DNA of 46,759 nucleotides, from positions 1 through 46,759 of the IMG/VR virus record IMGVR_UViG_3300037041_001139. One strand, written 5' to 3'. Below, in pieces: positions 16,632 to 25,371 of this stretch. The notes under the pieces are model-generated. The model made no database searches, had not been told where the DNA came from, and saw only the letters and a list, made by a program, of their open reading frames with translations. Positions within the stretch are counted from its first letter, which is position 1. Every line of letters begins with the position of its first letter. The DNA is from a virus. A program made the translations under genes and the position numbers.

Positions 16632-17410
16632 GAAAAATTTCTATTGTGATGACATACTATGATCGAAAAGAGCAATTGAATAGGACACTTTTAAGTCTTA
16701 AACAATCAACGCACGATAATTTTAATGTTATCATAGTGGATGATGCAAGTCAAAAAAAACTAACCATAAACAGAGATTACGGGTATAAAATTGATGTAAT
16801 AAATGTTAAGGATAAAAACTGGAGCAATCCAGACATAGCCTACAATATTGGATTAAACTTTGCGATAAAAGAGTACAACCCTGAAATAGTAATCATTCAA
16901 AACGCTGAATGCTGCTATGTGGGAGATGTGATAAAATACTGCGAAAATATAACCGATAATGACTATATCTCATTCGGCTGCTACTCGCTTGCAAAAGGTG
17001 AAACTCCAAGCAATGTATCAATGAACCATCAGGGAATGACGTTTGACGGAGAAAGTGCATGGTACAACCATCCTGAATATAGGATTATGCCCTTTGACTA
17101 TTGTAGCGCAATCACCGCTAAAAACATGGTAAAACTGAATGGGTATGATGAGCTATTCTCGTTTGGTTACGGGTACGGAGATGATTACTTACTGTACAGA
17201 ATCAGATTACTAGGATTAAAAATAGAAATACCCTCAACGCCTTTTGTATTCCACCAATGGCATAGCAATAGGTTTAAAAAAGCCATAAACTGTAAACAAT
17301 ACTTAACAGAGCCGAACACAAAATGGCATAATTTTAATCAAAAGATATACGAGATGCTAATCAAGGAAAACTCCTTTAGAGCGAATCATTTTTACACTGA
17401 AAACCTATGA
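16628..17410 (+). CDS. family-2-type glycosyltransferase (paralogue 2)
   Basis: This 260-residue protein is a paralogue of the preceding one: RKISIVMTYYDRKEQLNRTL, NVIIVDDASQ, CSAITAKNMVKLNGYDELF, and TPFVFHQWH are matched blocks. The lysine-rich middle differs, so donor or acceptor use has probably diverged. It is coupled by four-base overlaps on both sides. Confidence 0.8.
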   Translation: MRKISIVMTYYDRKEQLNRTLLSLKQSTHDNFNVIIVDDASQKKLTINRDYGYKIDVINVKDKNWSNPDIAYNIGLNFAIKEYNPEIVIIQNAECCYVGDVIKYCENITDNDYISFGCYSLAKGETPSNVSMNHQGMTFDGESAWYNHPEYRIMPFDYCSAITAKNMVKLNGYDELFSFGYGYGDDYLLYRIRLLGLKIEIPSTPFVFHQWHSNRFKKAINCKQYLTEPNTKWHNFNQKIYEMLIKENSFRANHFYTENL

Positions 17411-18171
17411 AAATATACGACTGTTTTATTTTCTTTAATGAGTTTGAACTACTAGAACTAAGGCTAAAAACGCTTAATAGCATAGTGGATTACTTTGTGA
17501 TTGCAGAGATAAATATAACCCATACAGGACTGCCAAAACCGTACTACTTCGAAGAGAATAGAGAACGATTTAAGGAGTACGAGGATAAAATAATTTACTT
17601 AAAAGATATTGCCTACCCTCAATCAAACCCGTGGATTGTTGAGAATGCTCATCGAAATATGCTACAAAGAGGATGGGAGAATGTTACATCGGATGATTAT
17701 ATTATGATCTCTGATTTAGACGAAATACCAAACCCTAGGGCAATACTAAATGGGATTAATCAGCATCTAAATATATTCAGTTTGGTTCAAGATTTATACT
17801 GTTTTTACGTGAACTGTAAGTCAAATCAGGAGTGGATAGGAACGGTAGTTGCAAAGCGAGATAGAATAGTAAGCCCCCAAGATATAAGAAACAACAGGCA
17901 TTGCAACAAGTTTATTTATAACGGTGGCTGGCATTACTCCTCTATGGGGGGAAAGGATAGAATTAGAGAAAAATTTGCCTCCTTTGCAGAGACCGATTTT
18001 AATATACCTCTTTACATGAACGATGAAAATTTAGATAAGTGTTTAGAAAGTGGCAAGGATTTAACGGACAGAAAAGAGGATTACGCTCAAAAAAGATTCA
18101 TTAAGGATTCAGAGATTACACATAAAGAGATATTTGAGTTTAAAGACAAATACCCATCATTCTACAAATGA
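17407..18171 (+). CDS. GT17-like glycosyltransferase
   Basis: This 254-residue protein begins KIYDCFIFFNEFELLELRLK and contains VDYFVIAEINITHTGLPKP and YIMISDLDEIPNP. These are the conserved blocks of glycosyltransferase family 17, known from beta-1,4-N-acetylglucosaminyltransferase homologues, with SDLDE as the metal motif. It lies in the overlapping gene chain of the sugar block, so it probably works on the same glycan as its neighbours. Confidence 0.75.
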   Translation: MKIYDCFIFFNEFELLELRLKTLNSIVDYFVIAEINITHTGLPKPYYFEENRERFKEYEDKIIYLKDIAYPQSNPWIVENAHRNMLQRGWENVTSDDYIMISDLDEIPNPRAILNGINQHLNIFSLVQDLYCFYVNCKSNQEWIGTVVAKRDRIVSPQDIRNNRHCNKFIYNGGWHYSSMGGKDRIREKFASFAETDFNIPLYMNDENLDKCLESGKDLTDRKEDYAQKRFIKDSEITHKEIFEFKDKYPSFYK

Positions 18172-19271
18172 AAGTGCTACTAATTAACCCTTGGAATAGT
18201 GAAGTTTTTCCGACCCCTGCAATCGGATACTTGCAAGCCGCTATAAAGGCTAATGGGCATTACTGTAAGGCGATAGATTTATCAAAAATGTACGATGAGA
18301 AAGAGGAGTTTGATATTGTTGGAGCCACCTTTCACTCGTTCTCGGTTAAGTACGCTAAAGAAATAAGAGAACACTTTAAAGGGCATTTGATATGCGGAGG
18401 ACACCATCCAAGTGCAATGCCAGAACAGTTACTCTCTATTGGATATAATCAGGTGGTAGTTGGAGAGGGTGAAAAGGCAATGATTGATATTATCAATGGC
18501 AATACTTCTAAAATAGTGAAGGGTTGCTCTATTAATATTGATGATATACCCTTTGCGGATTACGAAGGGCTGAACTATGGAGGTGAAATGGGACTGCCTA
18601 TTATTTCCTCTAGGGGTTGCCCGTATAAGTGTAATTTTTGCGCATCAACAGACTTCTGGAAATCGTACCGAATGAGAAGTAGCGATAACGTTCTAAATGA
18701 ATTATCTTTGAGGTTCAGCCAAGGAATGAAAACGTTTATGTTTGAGGATGATAACTTTACAGCGAATAAGCAACGGGCAATTGATATAAGCATTGGCATA
18801 TCAGAGATGGGTTCATTTGGCTGGCAGTGCGCCTCCCGTGCGGAATCATTAGACGATGAACTTTGTAGGGTGCTAAAAATGGCGGGCTGTCATACCATTT
18901 GGCTAGGCATTGAATCGCTTAGTCAGGAATCTCTGGATCGCTGCAACAAAAATACAACGGTTGAGAAAATGATAAACGGGATTCGAATAGCAAACAGCCA
19001 CGGAATTAATACCATGTCGCAGTTTATAATCGGACTTCCAGATGATACAATAAACAACATCAACGAAACAGCAACACGGATAAAACAGAATAAAATCTAT
19101 CAGAGAGGGGCAAACATCCTATGGATACTACCAAAAACTTTAGCGCACCAACGGGCAAAAGAGAAAGGTTTTGATGATTCAATATTCTTAGAAAGTGGCG
19201 CACCCTGCTATACATACGAGCAGAGCATTGAAACATTAACACATTGGGCTAATCTAATTAACGCAGCATAA
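18168..19271 (+). CDS. B12-binding-domain radical SAM enzyme
   Basis: In this 367-residue protein the first 120 residues form a cobalamin-binding-like Rossmann domain (VLLINPWNSEVFPTPAIGYL, ICGGHHPSAMPEQ). A radical SAM domain follows, with RGCPYKCNFCAS (CxxxCxxC) near residue 150 and FEDDNFTA. Enzymes of this class do methylations, ring changes or rearrangements on unactivated carbons. Its position among glycosyltransferases suggests a sugar or a capsid/tail glycan as substrate, but this is inference. It is complete, including the C-terminal part of the barrel. Confidence 0.8.
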   Translation: MKVLLINPWNSEVFPTPAIGYLQAAIKANGHYCKAIDLSKMYDEKEEFDIVGATFHSFSVKYAKEIREHFKGHLICGGHHPSAMPEQLLSIGYNQVVVGEGEKAMIDIINGNTSKIVKGCSINIDDIPFADYEGLNYGGEMGLPIISSRGCPYKCNFCASTDFWKSYRMRSSDNVLNELSLRFSQGMKTFMFEDDNFTANKQRAIDISIGISEMGSFGWQCASRAESLDDELCRVLKMAGCHTIWLGIESLSQESLDRCNKNTTVEKMINGIRIANSHGINTMSQFIIGLPDDTINNINETATRIKQNKIYQRGANILWILPKTLAHQRAKEKGFDDSIFLESGAPCYTYEQSIETLTHWANLINAA

Positions 19272-19292
19272 CGAACCAAAAACCAAAAAACC

Positions 19293-19520
19293 ATGAAAAC
19301 AATCAAAGTGAGGAAGATTTTTATTAAAGGGAAATTAAGATTTTGTATTATTCAATACAAAACCATAGAAGTACCATGTGGAGTATTTGGAATGTTTACT
19401 AAGAAACAATCGTATTGGTTTATACATCCTAATTTTTATAAAAAGTATAGGAATGCCCAAAAAGCTAAAAGGTTATTAGAAAATGAATTTTGCAGTTCAA
19501 ATATAGATATGTATCCATGA
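19293..19520 (+). CDS. hypothetical basic protein
   Basis: This 75-residue protein is rich in Lys and aromatic residues (KVRKIFIKGKLRFCIIQYK, SYWFIHPNFYKKYRNAQKAK). No family is recognised. Its stop overlaps the epimerase start as ATGA, which supports translation. Confidence 0.5.
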   Translation: MKTIKVRKIFIKGKLRFCIIQYKTIEVPCGVFGMFTKKQSYWFIHPNFYKKYRNAQKAKRLLENEFCSSNIDMYP

Positions 19521-20407
19521 AAGTGTTAATTTTAGGAAGCGAAGGAAATGTAGGTAAGGAATTAGTGCCTTACCTTAAAAAATATCATAAAGTGTTTAGG
19601 GTTGATATTATTCAGTCCTTTGCGGATGACTACATGATTGCGGATATAAAAAACTCTGGAGAGCTTGGGGTTGTGTTTAAAAAGTTTAGACCCGAAGTAG
19701 TCTTTAACCTTGCCGCAATGGTTAGCCGTATCACGTGCGAAAAAAGCAAATGCTTAACAGTGGAAACAAATCTTACAGGAGTTATGAATGTTATTAATCT
19801 TTGTAAGATGTACAAGTCAAAGTTAATCTACTTCAGCACAAGTGAGGTTTACGGAAATCAGGATGGTTACTTAAAAGAGGATATTCAATGTCATCCAAAC
19901 AACTTTTACGGGTTGACCAAGTATTTAGGTGAGGAACTGGTAAACTACGAAAGGACAGAGGGCTTAAATGCAATTATCGTAAGACCGTTTATGTTCTACT
20001 CAGAACTGGAAAACTTTGGGGTCAATCGGAGCGCTATGATTCGATTTGCAGAAAATTTGTACCGAAAAGAAAAGATAGAGGTACACACGGGAGCGATGCG
20101 GTCATGGTTGCACATGATTGATGCTGTTGTTATACTAGAAAAATTAATGACGGTTAACGAGGTTATGCCAATAAATATAGGTCATCCAAAACTTTACGGC
20201 ATGGATGAAATGGCATATTATATGTGTAAAGTTTTGAATATTTCTTATAAGGAATACGTGGTTGAAAATGCGCTCCCAGAGAAGATGACGCTGATTAAAC
20301 GACCTTACCTATACCTACAAGAACTTCATACAAAATACACCCCTCAGATTGATTTATTTAAGGGGATTGACCGAGTACTAGAAGAAACTAAAAAAAGACT
20401 ATCATGA
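19517..20407 (+). CDS. NAD-dependent sugar-nucleotide epimerase/dehydratase
   Basis: I read it from ATG 19517 (ATGA overlap); an upstream in-frame ATG at 19490 lies inside the previous gene. The 296-residue short-chain dehydrogenase-type protein has the NAD-binding motif LGSEGNVGKEL at its start, VFNLAAMVS, the serine strand FSTSEVYG, and the catalytic YGLTK. Extended SDR enzymes of this kind change nucleotide sugars, which would feed the surrounding glycosyltransferases. The size is normal for the family. Confidence 0.85.
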   Translation: MKVLILGSEGNVGKELVPYLKKYHKVFRVDIIQSFADDYMIADIKNSGELGVVFKKFRPEVVFNLAAMVSRITCEKSKCLTVETNLTGVMNVINLCKMYKSKLIYFSTSEVYGNQDGYLKEDIQCHPNNFYGLTKYLGEELVNYERTEGLNAIIVRPFMFYSELENFGVNRSAMIRFAENLYRKEKIEVHTGAMRSWLHMIDAVVILEKLMTVNEVMPINIGHPKLYGMDEMAYYMCKVLNISYKEYVVENALPEKMTLIKRPYLYLQELHTKYTPQIDLFKGIDRVLEETKKRLS

Positions 20408-21024
20408 AAATCGGAGCATTCACACTGACTTATAACCGTTTGGATTTAACGAAAAGAACCCATAAATCCATAGCTGATAATTCGTACATCGACTACCATT
20501 TATACATCGACCAGAGCTCGAACGATGGTACGCAGGATTGGATTGAAAAGAATATCAGTTACTACATATTTCTTAAGCGCAATATTGGCATATCGAAAGG
20601 GATTAGCTTAGCCATTGATACGCTCAAGGATATGGATTTGGATTTAGTGATTAAGCTAGATAATGACATTGAAATAGTCACCCCTGCAATACTCGAAAAG
20701 ATTAAAGACTTCTACTCGAAAAGCGGAATGAACTACGTTATTTCTCCAAGGGATTTAACCATTGACCCGAACTATGAGCCTCAAAAGATTTCCAGAGAGG
20801 TTATCGGAGATTATACCTTTCAAAAAACAACGCACACGGGCGGGGCTTTTCTGGTAATGCCTAAGAAAGCATTTATGCAATTAGCCCTACTGGGTATGAA
20901 AGAGGACATGGACATTGGCAGGTTTTTTCGTGCAGCAGGGTATCAAACAGGGTACATCAACGAGCTAGGAATTAATCATATCGGACTTAATAAATCAACC
21001 TCACACAATGAGTACATCTTTTGA
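20404..21024 (+). CDS. family-2-type glycosyltransferase
   Basis: This 206-residue enzyme starts KIGAFTLTYNRLDLTKRTHK, with DYHLYIDQSSNDGTQDWIE and the metal motif VIKLDNDIEIV, all typical of GT-A family-2 enzymes. GGAFLVMPKKAF near the end is the acceptor-side block. It overlaps both neighbours. Confidence 0.8.
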   Translation: MKIGAFTLTYNRLDLTKRTHKSIADNSYIDYHLYIDQSSNDGTQDWIEKNISYYIFLKRNIGISKGISLAIDTLKDMDLDLVIKLDNDIEIVTPAILEKIKDFYSKSGMNYVISPRDLTIDPNYEPQKISREVIGDYTFQKTTHTGGAFLVMPKKAFMQLALLGMKEDMDIGRFFRAAGYQTGYINELGINHIGLNKSTSHNEYIF

Positions 21025-21661
21025 TTTAATTTTCGTTTCAAAGACTATTGATAAGCCGTTAAGGGATATAACCCAAGCAGCCATTGATAGCGCAATCCTT
21101 AACAACCTTTCGGATAGCCCGCTTAACATTATTGTTGTTGAAACATCTGGTAAGATTGACCCTGAATATAAAAACGTGGATGAAATGCTGCTATACCAAG
21201 GAATATTCAAGTATAACAAAGCGTTAAACTTAGGGTTGACCAAGGCAAAAAGTGATATTTGTGTACTGTGTAATAACGATCTAATTTTTCATCCTGGCTG
21301 GGATGAGATGGGAGTGCTTATGAAATTGAATAAGGTAATGTCTGCAAGCTGCATGAGCCAAGACAAAAGACAGAAAGATTTTAAAAGAGGGTACTTCAAC
21401 TATGAAGGGTATTTGATCGGAAAACACCTAACGGGATGGTGTATATTCATTGATCGGAATATACTTAAGACCATCAAAAAACTTCCAGAACGCCATGAGT
21501 TTTGGTATTCGGATGATGATTACGCAGCGCAGCTAAAGTACTATGGGATTAAGCATTCTCTATTCGGTTGCTGCCAAGTTGATCACGTACATAACGGAAG
21601 CAATACATTAGTTAGGATTGACAAATTAACTAGACAACGATACACCAATGGTAGACACTAA
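21008..21661 (+). CDS. family-2-type glycosyltransferase
   Basis: This 217-residue enzyme has ALNLGLTKAKSDICVLCNND and the following IFHPGWDEMG as GT-A motifs, and GWCIFIDRNILKTI on the acceptor side, with FWYSDDDYAAQLKYYGIK near the end. It overlaps the previous gene by 17 bases and the next by 14, so it belongs to the same transcript. Confidence 0.75.
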   Translation: MSTSFDLIFVSKTIDKPLRDITQAAIDSAILNNLSDSPLNIIVVETSGKIDPEYKNVDEMLLYQGIFKYNKALNLGLTKAKSDICVLCNNDLIFHPGWDEMGVLMKLNKVMSASCMSQDKRQKDFKRGYFNYEGYLIGKHLTGWCIFIDRNILKTIKKLPERHEFWYSDDDYAAQLKYYGIKHSLFGCCQVDHVHNGSNTLVRIDKLTRQRYTNGRH

Positions 21662-21905
21662 CTTTAAAGAGTGTATTCCTAAACTGTACAAGCGGAATAT
21701 TGAGATGATTGGTTTGTTCTTCTGGATCGAAGGGCAAAAAACCATCGTTCCAGCAATAACCATTGACCAGTGCATTAACGGGTTTATGAAGTATAACGGG
21801 CTGACAATAGACACCTATAACCCCGAATCAGCCAAGGCGATGTATTTTCAAATGAAAAAGGAATTTTATGAATCCCAGCGAACAGTTACGGAAGATACTA
21901 AGTAA
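21648..21905 (+). CDS. hypothetical protein before the minor head gene
   Basis: This 85-residue protein has no recognised domain (ECIPKLYKRNIEMIGLFFW, then two helices). It overlaps the glycosyltransferase gene and, by 38 bases, the minor head gene. It may be a small head-region protein. Confidence 0.5.
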   Translation: MVDTNFKECIPKLYKRNIEMIGLFFWIEGQKTIVPAITIDQCINGFMKYNGLTIDTYNPESAKAMYFQMKKEFYESQRTVTEDTK

Positions 21906-22812
21906 GAAGGAAAATCTTATTGACACATACAGGCTACAAATGGAGGTGTTTGCCCTTAATATGCAAACATCGCTATTCAATGAACTACTGGATAAAACGC
22001 TAAGTAATTTAGAAACGGAGAATGGTATAATACTAAACACCCCGAAGAACATACGCCTTTTAAGTCAGGTAGATACCGTGCTGAACGACATGAGTAAGAA
22101 TAAATACCCCTCACTAATCAACACCCTACAATCAGGGTTTACCAAGTTGAACGCAATCAATGATGGGTACTTTATAACCATGATGGGAGCGACTGCCATG
22201 ACACGAAAAGCGACTGATTACGCCAAACTGGTTATGCGGGAACGAATCGGAGTAAAGGCAAGCGGTGAAATGATTAAAGGAGGTTGGATGTCCTCCCTTA
22301 TTCAGGATACCACCGTGCTAAAAGGGGTTAAAAGTATCGTTTTTAAATCGGTAATCGCACAAAGCAAATTCTCTGATACACTTAAAAATTTACAAGACTA
22401 CATACAAGGAACACCCGAAAGCGGAGGGGCGTATGAGAAGTATATGAAAAATTCTTTGTACGATGTTTTTCAACAGCATGATGCCGCCTACTCGCAATCC
22501 ATAGCAACCACCTTAGAACTTAAATATTTTCTATACGAAGGAGGACTGGTAAAGGATTCGAGGGATTTTTGCAGAGAGCATAACGGTCATGTTTATAGCA
22601 CGGAGGATGCAGAGGGCTGGTCTACATGGGTTCCCGCTGATTCCATTCACATATCCGAATTTAAGCAGAAGGACGAGTACTCGATACCTAGTTATTTAGG
22701 CTATCCAGACTACAATCCGCTAATTGATAGAGGGGGTTATAATTGTAGGCATTTTTTGAGTTATATCAGCGATGAATTGGCAAAGAAATGGAAGGAAGAA
22801 GAAAGTAATTAA
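21868..22812 (+). CDS. MuF-like minor head protein
   Basis: This is a 314-residue, mainly helical protein. The C-terminal region, with KDSRDFCREHNGHVY followed by GGYNCRHFLSYIS, matches the conserved cysteine/histidine block of phage Mu gpF / SPP1 gp7-type minor head proteins. These sit at the portal inside the capsid and help head assembly or DNA delivery. The position between portal and scaffold/capsid genes agrees, although six kilobases of sugar genes split it from the portal. Confidence 0.7.
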   Translation: MNPSEQLRKILSKKENLIDTYRLQMEVFALNMQTSLFNELLDKTLSNLETENGIILNTPKNIRLLSQVDTVLNDMSKNKYPSLINTLQSGFTKLNAINDGYFITMMGATAMTRKATDYAKLVMRERIGVKASGEMIKGGWMSSLIQDTTVLKGVKSIVFKSVIAQSKFSDTLKNLQDYIQGTPESGGAYEKYMKNSLYDVFQQHDAAYSQSIATTLELKYFLYEGGLVKDSRDFCREHNGHVYSTEDAEGWSTWVPADSIHISEFKQKDEYSIPSYLGYPDYNPLIDRGGYNCRHFLSYISDELAKKWKEEESN

Positions 22813-22863
22813 TAATTACTAATAAATAAGTTTAATTTACTTTAATTTTAACACGTTAAATCT

Positions 22864-23199
22864 ATGGAGAAAATGGGAAAAATTGCAATCGAAAAGAATC
22901 AGCGCACCATTCATGTTCACGAAAAGGCAGCAAGGATTCTTAAAAAGGCAGGATGGCGAGAGGTAGATGAATCACCCGTTATCCTTAAGACAAAACTAAC
23001 ATCCGATATTATTAAATCAAAACTATCGGAAGCACCACAGGAAGTAAAGCAATTGATCGTCCAAAAAAAAGAGGTTGCCGATGTGGTAAAGGCAGAAGAT
23101 AGTTTTACCCCAGACGGGAAACCCGCTGAAAAAACTCCTGTCGTAAAAAAACCCGCTGCAAAAAAACGGGTACGTAAAAGCAAACCTAAAGCCAAATAG
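22864..23199 (+). CDS. head-region protein with lysine-rich tail
   Basis: This 111-residue protein has a short folded start (VHEKAARILKKAGWREV) and a highly basic Lys/Pro/Ala tail (KKPAAKKRVRKSKPKAK) that could bind DNA. The ATG at 22873 is an alternative start. It lies just before the scaffold and capsid genes; the function is unknown. Confidence 0.5.
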   Translation: MEKMGKIAIEKNQRTIHVHEKAARILKKAGWREVDESPVILKTKLTSDIIKSKLSEAPQEVKQLIVQKKEVADVVKAEDSFTPDGKPAEKTPVVKKPAAKKRVRKSKPKAK

Positions 23200-23201
23200 C
23201 C

Positions 23202-23399
23202 ATGCAACTAGAAGTAAAAAATAAAAAGACTGATCGCACCTACTTTTTGAGCAAAGAGGAATGGGAGCAAATCGTCATCAGTGGCAAGGCTAATAAATAC
23301 ATCCTTCTGGGCGAGTCGAAGGACATCATTACGCCCAAACCAAAAACACCTATCCCACAGGAGGTAAAAACTGTCATTAAAAAAACAAAATTAGAATAA
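23202..23399 (+). CDS. hypothetical small head-region protein
   Basis: This 65-residue protein (NKKTDRTYFLSKEEWEQIV, then a proline/lysine-rich tail) resembles the preceding gene in having a compact start and a basic flexible end. No family is recognised. It is two bases downstream of the previous gene. Confidence 0.45.
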   Translation: MQLEVKNKKTDRTYFLSKEEWEQIVISGKANKYILLGESKDIITPKPKTPIPQEVKTVIKKTKLE

Positions 23400-23402
23400 T
23401 AT

Positions 23403-24284
23403 ATGACCGAAAACGAAAAGGGTATTATCAACGGGTTCTTATCCAAAACCTTAAAACTGGATACCGAGGTGCTGGCAAGCCTTTACAATGATGCTGGAGA
23501 GTTAACAACGATTGACCCCGCTTTAAAGGCAGACGAAACGAGAATATCAGACCACAAGAAAGAGAATACGAATCAGTACAATCGTGGTTTAAAAGAGTCG
23601 TTTACCAAACTTGAAAAGCAAATTAAGGAACAGTACGATGTTAATTCAGATAAGATTGGCATTGAACTCGTAAATGAAATTGTTGCAGCAGAAACGGCAA
23701 AGGCAAGCAAATCGAAGGGCGAAGTGGATGACAAGCACCCCAAGATTATTGAGCTAAAATCTTTGCATGATAAGGCACTAAAAGCCAGAGATGCTGAATG
23801 GGAAAAAAAGGTAAAGGAGAAAGATGAGCATTTCGCCAAGCAGAAGAGTTTAGATAAGATCAAAGAACTCGCCTGGCTGGAAATTGAATCTAAAAACCCG
23901 ATACTCCCAGAGGATGCGAAGAAAGCCGCAACATGGAGAAACACGTTTTTAAGAGAAATTGAATCGGGCAACTACCAGATGAACGAGGACGGAACTGTTG
24001 TAGTTCTTGACAAGGAGGGTAAGATAGCCACCGATTCGCACGGACACACGATCTCATTTACCGATCATGTGAACGAGCAAGGGGAAAAGTATTTTGATTT
24101 TCCAGCGGCAAGCACAGCCAGAAGTTCAGCAACCATACCAGGTGCTGATAAAACAAAGAAAGTGCCACCCGTAAAGCCTATAAAAGATTCAACGGAGTAC
24201 GCTGAAAAGATGAAAGAAATGAAAACCCCAGAAGAGAGAGCCAATCTAACGAAACAATGGATTTCACAGCAAACAAAAAACTAA
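23403..24284 (+). CDS. capsid scaffolding protein (candidate)
   Basis: This 293-residue, highly charged, mostly helical protein (KLEKQIKEQYDVNSDKIGIE, EWEKKVKEKDEHFAKQKSLD) lies directly before the major capsid gene. This composition and position are typical of phage scaffolding proteins, which shape the prohead and then leave. No protease motif is seen. The call rests on position and composition, not on a specific motif. Confidence 0.65.
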   Translation: MTENEKGIINGFLSKTLKLDTEVLASLYNDAGELTTIDPALKADETRISDHKKENTNQYNRGLKESFTKLEKQIKEQYDVNSDKIGIELVNEIVAAETAKASKSKGEVDDKHPKIIELKSLHDKALKARDAEWEKKVKEKDEHFAKQKSLDKIKELAWLEIESKNPILPEDAKKAATWRNTFLREIESGNYQMNEDGTVVVLDKEGKIATDSHGHTISFTDHVNEQGEKYFDFPAASTARSSATIPGADKTKKVPPVKPIKDSTEYAEKMKEMKTPEERANLTKQWISQQTKN

Positions 24285-24296
24285 AAAATTGTAAAA

Positions 24297-25304
24297 ATGA
24301 GTCAGATTGGACAGATTGATTGCGGATACCTTGCAATGGTGCAGGGTCAAATGGATATTTTATGGACAGACCCAATTGCTAACATCGACTTAATCTCTGA
24401 TGTTGAGATTGCTAAGGCAGTCCTAGGAAACCAATCGGTAAATTTTACCGAAATACTGGGTAAGAAAAAAAGAACTTTATCGGTTGAGTGGTTGCAGAAA
24501 TGCACCGTTACTACTGATGATTGCTCCGATGATTGCGATATTGATGGTGAGGATGTTGAACCACAATGCAAGGAGTATGACATTGAGTGTCTACAAGAAA
24601 CATCATTTAAAGTAGCGGATCGTGTGTACAGGGAAAGAACCGTTGAAAAATCTCAGGCTGTTGCGAAGAATATGCTCCTTCACATGAAGGCAATGGATGA
24701 GTGGGTTGCTGCTTACATCACCGCACAGGTACTCGCCAACGCTGGCACAAACCAGTACACAGGAAGTATCGGAACGGTTGCAGGTGCTTTAACTACTATT
24801 CCTGCTCAGTACTGGGATGATCAGATTTGGGGTTATTTCAACAGGGTAATTCGTGGCAATAAATTCAAAGCTCCTTACCTGGTAACAGGTGATAACCTAT
24901 TCCAACTTCTTTTCAACCGTCAGCTTGAGCAGGGAACAATGGCTGATAAGGGTGGATTTAAGAAGATTGGTGCAATCGGGAATATCTACGTTGACCCAGA
25001 GAACATTGAAGCCGTTGCCCCTGGTTCTACCTTCCTGATTCACAAAACAGCCGCTGCATTCCTAAGCAAAGCATGGAATCCACTTGGTATTGGTAACGCA
25101 ACACCAAAAGCAGGCGTTTACGCTTTGTGGAGCGAGCCATCACGGAATATCCCAGGCATTTACTACGATATCGCAATGAAGGAAACCTGTGAATCAAACG
25201 ATTTTACAGAAGCCTACAAAATTCAGCTTCACGGTTTATTTGCTATGAATCCTTACCCATGCAACGAGGATATCACTGGTATTTTGAACTTCGAATGCGA
25301 ATAG
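24297..25304 (+). CDS. major capsid protein (candidate)
   Basis: This 335-residue protein follows the scaffold candidate and has a terminator after it, as expected for the most abundant virion protein. VLANAGTNQYTGSIGTVAG, YLVTGDNLFQLLFNRQLEQG, and NIEAVAPGSTFLIHKTAAA look like the strand/loop pattern of a HK97-fold capsid. A cysteine/aspartate-rich loop (TTDDCSDDCDIDGEDV) near residue 80 is unusual and may bind metal or form disulphides. Confidence 0.7.
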   Translation: MSQIGQIDCGYLAMVQGQMDILWTDPIANIDLISDVEIAKAVLGNQSVNFTEILGKKKRTLSVEWLQKCTVTTDDCSDDCDIDGEDVEPQCKEYDIECLQETSFKVADRVYRERTVEKSQAVAKNMLLHMKAMDEWVAAYITAQVLANAGTNQYTGSIGTVAGALTTIPAQYWDDQIWGYFNRVIRGNKFKAPYLVTGDNLFQLLFNRQLEQGTMADKGGFKKIGAIGNIYVDPENIEAVAPGSTFLIHKTAAAFLSKAWNPLGIGNATPKAGVYALWSEPSRNIPGIYYDIAMKETCESNDFTEAYKIQLHGLFAMNPYPCNEDITGILNFECE

Positions 25305-25327
25305 TAACTAATATTTATTTATAATTC

Positions 25328-25364
25328 AAAGGGCTGTTTGTATTTTTACACAGCCCTTTAATTT
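25328..25364 (+). terminator. terminator after the major capsid gene
   Basis: AAAGGGCTGT (25328-25337) pairs perfectly with ACAGCCCTTT (25350-25359), giving a 10-bp stem, followed by AATTTT. It lies just before the next start codon and would lower transcription of the genes after the capsid gene. Confidence 0.75.
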
Positions 25365-25371
25365 TAAATCC

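Noticed and set aside
22813-22863. Promoter in the A/T-rich gap before the head-region genes
   Set aside because: No TAnnTTTG box with a TTG at the right distance was found.
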